A stretch of DNA of 64,000 nt from positions 124,001 through 188,000 of the forward strand of contig JAHBUW010000003.1 in assembly GCA_019637875.1 (NCBI GenBank), read 5' to 3'. Position numbers and translations under genes: made by a program. Under the pieces are notes generated by a model that did not search any database, was not told where the DNA came from, and worked only from the letters and a program-made list of their open reading frames with translations. Positions 60,586-64,000 of this stretch are shown piece after piece. Within the stretch, counting starts at the first letter, position 1. Each line of letters opens with the position of its first letter. Source of the DNA: Pseudobdellovibrionaceae bacterium (GTDB lineage Bacteria; Bdellovibrionota; Bdellovibrionia; Bdellovibrionales; Bdellovibrionaceae).

Positions 60586-60736
60586 CTCCGGTGCGCCCTC
60601 TATAGCCTGGACCTATGTCTTGGGGAAGATCGGGAAAGGGTCAGTATTAAATCGGGAAAACAATTCCTTTTTGCCACACTCGCCCCCCGCCCCCCAGAAT
60701 TAAGGAACAGCGAATCGAAACACCCAGGAGTCACGT

Positions 60737-61240
60737 ATGAGAAAAGGATTTCTCGTTCCGGCCCTCGTCTGTCTTTCGTTATTCCTCCCGCTCCTCACCC
60801 AGGCTTACCCCTTGGTGCCGGATCCGCAACTGACCCCGGGCTTCCTTTGCGACGTCCATGATCCCGACTATGCGGAAGACCGCTACCGCGAAAAGATCCC
60901 TTACTGCCGCCGTAACGTGAGCTCCGCGACCAAAAAGGATATCTACCGCGTTTACGGCATCCCCAGCCGCTGCACCAAACGCTACACCATCGATCACTTC
61001 GTGCCCCTTTCCCTGGGTGGCGACAACTCGGTCCAAAACCTGTGGCCCGAACACCGCAACGTCAAAGCCACCCGCCAAAACCTCGAACAGAAACTCTACG
61101 TGCAGATCTCGAAAGGTCAGATCACCCAGGACGAGGCCGTCGACAGCATCTATCAGCACAAGCTCAATCCCCCGCGTCCGGTCTCGGGAAGCGACGAGTG
61201 TGATCGCTTGGACCCCCAAGCCAACTGGGACCTTCTGTAA
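60737..61240 (+). CDS. Exported HNH endonuclease
   Basis: ATG 60737 follows AGGAG. The protein has 167 residues with a Sec signal peptide (cleavage near T-Q-A/Y). The HNH core Y-T-I-D-H-F-V-P-L-S-L-G-G, N-S-V-Q-N-L-W-P-E-H-R-N is complete, with Cys pairs (C-D-V, C-R-R, C-T-K, C-D-R) that suit an oxidising compartment. It would act on DNA in the periplasm or outside the cell, for example on released foreign or prey DNA; the target is inferred. Confidence 0.85.
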   Translation: MRKGFLVPALVCLSLFLPLLTQAYPLVPDPQLTPGFLCDVHDPDYAEDRYREKIPYCRRNVSSATKKDIYRVYGIPSRCTKRYTIDHFVPLSLGGDNSVQNLWPEHRNVKATRQNLEQKLYVQISKGQITQDEAVDSIYQHKLNPPRPVSGSDECDRLDPQANWDLL

Positions 61241-61342
61241 TTTTCGTCCCGAGCCGCCCGAATTCGGGCGCGCACCCGCAACCCAAGTGAGACTCGCGCA
61301 AAGTCTTTGACCGCGCGCGAGCGCGGGTTCATGCCTCGGCCC

Positions 61343-61792
61343 ATGAAACACAAAATCCTCGTCCTCGCGCTGACGCTCGCGTCGGCCTCCGCCTTCGCCG
61401 AAAAACTGACGGTCACCAAAATCTGGCATTGGAAAAACGAAGTCCAAGTTCAGCTGGAAACCGCCGACGGACTTTCGGGCTACTTGTTCAACGTCCAACG
61501 TAAAGACGACCGCTACCTCGGCGCGAAGATGCACGCCTACGGCCATCCGGCGCGCCCCCTCGTCGACTATTGTTTGATGAAAGAGATGATCGTCGGCGCC
61601 CTTGAAGGAGCACCGCCCGCCTTGATCATGAACGGCAAGCGCGACGAAATTTTCCCCGACCCGATCAACTTCCGCGAACGTCTTTCGCAGTACGACCGTC
61701 CCCAGGGCGAAGTTTACTGGCAGCGTACCCGCGAACTCCTGAAAGAGCTGTTCCGTCCGCAACGCGCCTGCAGTCCGATCCCGGCCGAGTAA
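61343..61792 (+). CDS. Exported protein, unknown
   Basis: ATG 61343 is chosen for the signal peptide that starts M-K-H-K-I-L-V and cleaves near A-F-A/E; ATG 61331 is four codons longer. The 149-residue protein has a beta-rich N-terminal part (T-V-T-K-I-W-H-W-K, V-Q-L-E-T) and a helical C-terminus with two Cys (Y-C-L-M, A-C-S). No Shine-Dalgarno is visible and no family is recognised. It converges with the hemolysin III gene. Confidence 0.6.
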   Translation: MKHKILVLALTLASASAFAEKLTVTKIWHWKNEVQVQLETADGLSGYLFNVQRKDDRYLGAKMHAYGHPARPLVDYCLMKEMIVGALEGAPPALIMNGKRDEIFPDPINFRERLSQYDRPQGEVYWQRTRELLKELFRPQRACSPIPAE

Positions 61793-61799
61793 CGAAGTC

Positions 61800-62450
61800 C
61801 TAGGCGATCAGATCGTTGATCACGCAGAAGTGCAGAACCGCCGCGATGACCACGAAGATGTGAAAGATCTCGTGGTAACCGAAAACTCGCGGCCAGGGGT
61901 TCGGGGATTTCAATGCGTAAATCACCGCCCCCAGCGTGTAGACGATCCCGCCCGCCAGGATCAACCCGACGCCGTAGCCCCCGAGCGCCTGACCGAGCTC
62001 GGTGAAGTAGTAGACGGGAATCCAACCCACCCCGACGTACAAAAGCGCCGCCAGCCATTTCGGCGCGCGAATCCAGAAGATCGTTTGCAGAATCCCCACC
62101 AGGATCAGCGCCCAGATCGCGGCCAGGGGCGCATGCCCCATCCCGTTCGGCAGCGCGATCAAAAAGATCGGCGTCATCGTTCCGCCGATCAAAACGAAGA
62201 TCGCCGCATGATCGAGTCGGCGCATGACCGCGCGCGCGGCCGGCTTCCAGTTGATTCGATGGTAAAGAGCGCTGACGGTCAGCAGGCAAATCAAAGACAA
62301 CGAGTAGATACCGACCGCGAAGATCATCATTCGCGAAGACGCCCGCGTGATGAGCATCAAACAGGCGCCTAAACTGACAAAGGCCGCCGCTTCGTGGAAG
62401 CGCCCCCGCAGGAGCGGCTTTACGGACTCAAGAGGACCCATGGTGGACAT
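61800..62450 (-). CDS. Hemolysin III/YqfA family membrane protein
   Basis: ATG 62450 is six bases from GGGAGG (ATG 62453 is adjacent) and gives 216 residues with seven predicted transmembrane helices. The family is recognised from R-F-H-E near residue 16, S-A-L-Y-H, R-R-L-D-H-A-A-I-F and the late G-Y-H-E-I-F-H-I-F, in which conserved Glu/His/Asp residues form the membrane site of the CREST/PAQR superfamily. It shares a 110-base divergent promoter region with a FabR/DesT-like TetR gene. Confidence 0.88.
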   Translation of the reverse strand: MSTMGPLESVKPLLRGRFHEAAAFVSLGACLMLITRASSRMMIFAVGIYSLSLICLLTVSALYHRINWKPAARAVMRRLDHAAIFVLIGGTMTPIFLIALPNGMGHAPLAAIWALILVGILQTIFWIRAPKWLAALLYVGVGWIPVYYFTELGQALGGYGVGLILAGGIVYTLGAVIYALKSPNPWPRVFGYHEIFHIFVVIAAVLHFCVINDLIA

Positions 62451-62499
62451 CATATACCTCCCGGGCCACGTCACACCACGACGTTGACCCGACACGATA

Positions 62500-62520
62500 C
62501 AGTATACACTTGTTTACCGT
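62500..62520. promoter_or_regulatory. Candidate TetR (FabR/DesT-type) operator
   Basis: agtatacacttgtttaccgt contains the half sites gtatac and gtttac around a four-base spacer. It is similar in pattern to remembered DesT/FabR operators (AGT-GAAC-gctt-GTT-GACT form). It lies in the divergent region between the hemolysin III gene and the TetR gene. Confidence 0.5.
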
Positions 62521-62563
62521 TTTTAAAAGCGCCTTTTCGTCGTGATTCGGTTATGAATTCCTG

Positions 62564-63184
62564 ATGGCCACCAAATCCGAGCAAAGAAACCAGACGCGTC
62601 ACCAATTGATCCAGGCCGGACTTCGGCTCAGCGGCGAAAAGGGCTTTGGCGCGCTGAGCCTGCGCGAAGTGGCGGTGGGCGCGGGCATCACCCCCGCCGC
62701 GTACTACAAACATTTTCACGACTTAGAGGAGCTGGGACTCGTCCTGCTCGACGAAGTCGGCCTCAGCCTGCGGCGCATGCTGCGTGAAGCTCGCAAACGT
62801 GTGGAGCCCGGTCCCGACGCGATCCGCGTCTCGATCGACGCCTTCCTGAAATTCGTGAACGAAAATGGCAACCTCTTCCGCCTACTTTTGGGCGAGCGTC
62901 AGGGCGCGACCCCCGCTTTCCGTAAAGCCATCCACACCGAGATGGACCGCTTCGTGGCCGAGCTTGCGGCGGACCTCGAGCGCCTGCAGGGCGCGCTGAA
63001 CCAACCGCTGCGCGACCCCTCGCTGACCGCGGAGGGTATCGTCGCCGTGGTCTTCACCCTTGGCGCGGAAGCCCTCGATCTGCCGAAGCACAAACAGTCG
63101 GGACTCAAAGAAAGAATGACCGAACACGTCCGCACGATTCTTCGCGGCTCGAAAGCCCCGCCGAAAAAGGGGCGCGCCAAGTAA
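62564..63184 (+). CDS. TetR family regulator (FabR/DesT-like)
   Basis: The protein has 206 residues. The N-terminal HTH (residues about 10-55: R-H-Q-L-I-Q-A-G-L-R-L, L-R-E-V-A-V-G-A-G-I-T-P-A-A-Y-Y-K-H-F) is clear. The F-R-L-L-L-G-E-R region and T-P-A-F-R-K-A-I resemble FabR/DesT repressors of unsaturated fatty-acid genes. The basic C-terminus is P-P-K-K-G-R-A-K. It probably controls the divergent hemolysin III gene and itself through the repeat at 62500-62520. Confidence 0.85.
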   Translation: MATKSEQRNQTRHQLIQAGLRLSGEKGFGALSLREVAVGAGITPAAYYKHFHDLEELGLVLLDEVGLSLRRMLREARKRVEPGPDAIRVSIDAFLKFVNENGNLFRLLLGERQGATPAFRKAIHTEMDRFVAELAADLERLQGALNQPLRDPSLTAEGIVAVVFTLGAEALDLPKHKQSGLKERMTEHVRTILRGSKAPPKKGRAK

Positions 63185-63246
63185 TTTTTCCGTGATCGAA
63201 GACCGGCCCTTCCCGTGGGGCGGTCTCTCGGGCAAAAACGCGGAAA

Positions 63247-63729
63247 ATGTTCGCGAAGCTCCTCGTCCTTTTCATTCTCGCTTTCGCTCTTCCCGCTTTC
63301 GCGGAAGAACCCGCGTGCTACCAAAACGAAATCGACCCCGCGACCCGCAAACTTTATCGCGACGAAGCGCCCTACCAGGCCGATCTCGAGGCGTTGCTCG
63401 CGAGCGAACCCACCCGTCCCGGAATGTACACGCTCTACCGCGCTTACAATCTCTCGAAAGCCGAGACGCCGAACGCGAACGCACTTAAAAATGACAAGCG
63501 CGCGCACTGCTACATCGGCTGCCGACTCGCGAACGACATCAGTGTCGAGGCCGCCGAGTACGCGGCCTGGTACAAAGAGCATCGCGACCTCACCGATTGC
63601 CAAAAGGCTTCACGTTTCGAGCCTCAAGACATCCTCGCTACGCAAGTCGGCATCCGCCTGGGCGAACAAAATGTCCCCCACGCCGACAAGGCGTTCTGTC
63701 AGCGGACCTGCCGTCAGAGTGTGCGTTAA
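63247..63729 (+). CDS. Exported cysteine-containing protein, unknown
   Basis: The protein has 160 residues with a signal peptide (cleavage near A-F-A/E). It has six to seven cysteines (A-C-Y, H-C-Y-I-G-C, D-C-Q, F-C-Q-R-T-C) and alternating helices; R-A-Y-N-L-S-K-A, G-C-R-L-A-N-D-I and E-Y-A-A-W-Y may be family motifs, but I cannot name one. No ribosome binding site is evident. Confidence 0.65.
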   Translation: MFAKLLVLFILAFALPAFAEEPACYQNEIDPATRKLYRDEAPYQADLEALLASEPTRPGMYTLYRAYNLSKAETPNANALKNDKRAHCYIGCRLANDISVEAAEYAAWYKEHRDLTDCQKASRFEPQDILATQVGIRLGEQNVPHADKAFCQRTCRQSVR

Positions 63730-63916
63730 AACCGCGCGGATTCGCCATTTTTCGCCTCAAATTCCCTCAAAGCCCCTGGCATCAACGATAGCGTTAAGCG
63801 TCAATTCGTCGGGTCTTCGTCAGAACTTTGCGTTCGGCGCATGATTGTATTGACCAAATGCATACCAACTATGAAATCTGTCCATGGTTCTTAACACCAT
63901 ACTGCGAGGGGGATTC

Positions 63917-64000
63917 ATGCAGTGGCTGGTTTCGGGCTTCTTGGTTTTTTCGCTGGTTTCGGTCAACGTTCACGCCAAAGGAAAATATGAGCGGAGCGAA
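63917..64000 (+). CDS. Start of an exported protein (3' truncated)
   Basis: GAGGGGG lies seven bases before ATG 63917. The visible 28 residues are a signal peptide (M-Q-W-L-V-S-G-F-L-V-F-S-L, cleavage near V-H-A/K) and K-G-K-Y-E-R-S-E of the mature protein. The rest is outside the window. The 190 bases upstream are AT-richer and probably hold its promoter, but no clear boxes can be chosen. Confidence 0.65.
   Translation, partial: MQWLVSGFLVFSLVSVNVHAKGKYERSE

Overview
The window is a GC-rich (roughly 60%), gene-dense bacterial chromosome segment. It looks like a Bdellovibrionota (Bdellovibrio-like) genome. This assignment is inferred from the unusual number of lipoproteins and Sec-exported proteins of unknown function, the non-standard lipobox F-Q-N-C in two of them, a bacterial DNA topoisomerase VI, and ordinary proteobacterial housekeeping genes. 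No rRNA, CRISPR array, insertion sequence or intact prophage was seen. There is one tRNA gene, tRNA-Arg(TCT).

Layout. 1-9.8 kb: mostly lipoproteins, including two paralogues (303-1673 and 7787-9835), a DUF4214-like protein and a TPR/winged-helix protein. 9.8-18.9 kb: housekeeping genes. hutH stands alone; lptG-def-fmt-rpe is a minus-strand operon; a response regulator, nadC, birA and a thioredoxin-like gene are on plus. 18.9-21.7 kb: a GyrI-like membrane protein, then two Sec-exported proteins (19458-19940 and 20020-21675) that share a C-terminal domain of about 106 residues. The domain resembles the tips of polymorphic toxins and is the most interesting locus here. 22-25 kb: acnA, with a small tandem repeat derived from its 3' end. 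26-31.7 kb: a 1886-residue surface lipoprotein made of about ten Ig-like repeats plus two LamG-like domains, one apparently inserted in the other. 31.9-34.1 kb: small membrane and lipoprotein genes. 34.1-40.4 kb: a minus-strand run holding topoisomerase VI A and B, an HNH nuclease and a secreted pair with an NlpC/P60-like enzyme.

40.5-43.1 kb: bolA-like, grxD, DUF2892, a FAD-linked glycolate/lactate-type dehydrogenase and a PDZ protein. 43.1-47.1 kb: three exported proteins and serA on minus. 47.1-51.8 kb: a plus-strand operon with a sigma-54 activator, a divergent cdsA, plsC, an MBL lactonase-like enzyme and a small membrane protein. 52-59.7 kb: a large lipoprotein, tRNA-Arg followed by a low-GC gene remnant, a membrane histidine kinase, a catalase-like lipoprotein, a phospholipase D-like lipoprotein, and a small lipoprotein whose start codon lies inside a strong hairpin. 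59.7-64 kb: a kinase-fold protein with a suspect 5' end, an exported HNH nuclease, a hemolysin-III membrane protein divergent from a FabR/DesT-like TetR regulator with a candidate operator between them, and the start of another exported protein.

Taken together, many genes encode envelope-anchored or exported proteins, several with likely hydrolytic or toxic activity (PLD, HNH nuclease, NlpC/P60-like, toxin-like domains). This suits a predatory or antagonistic lifestyle, but that link is an inference.
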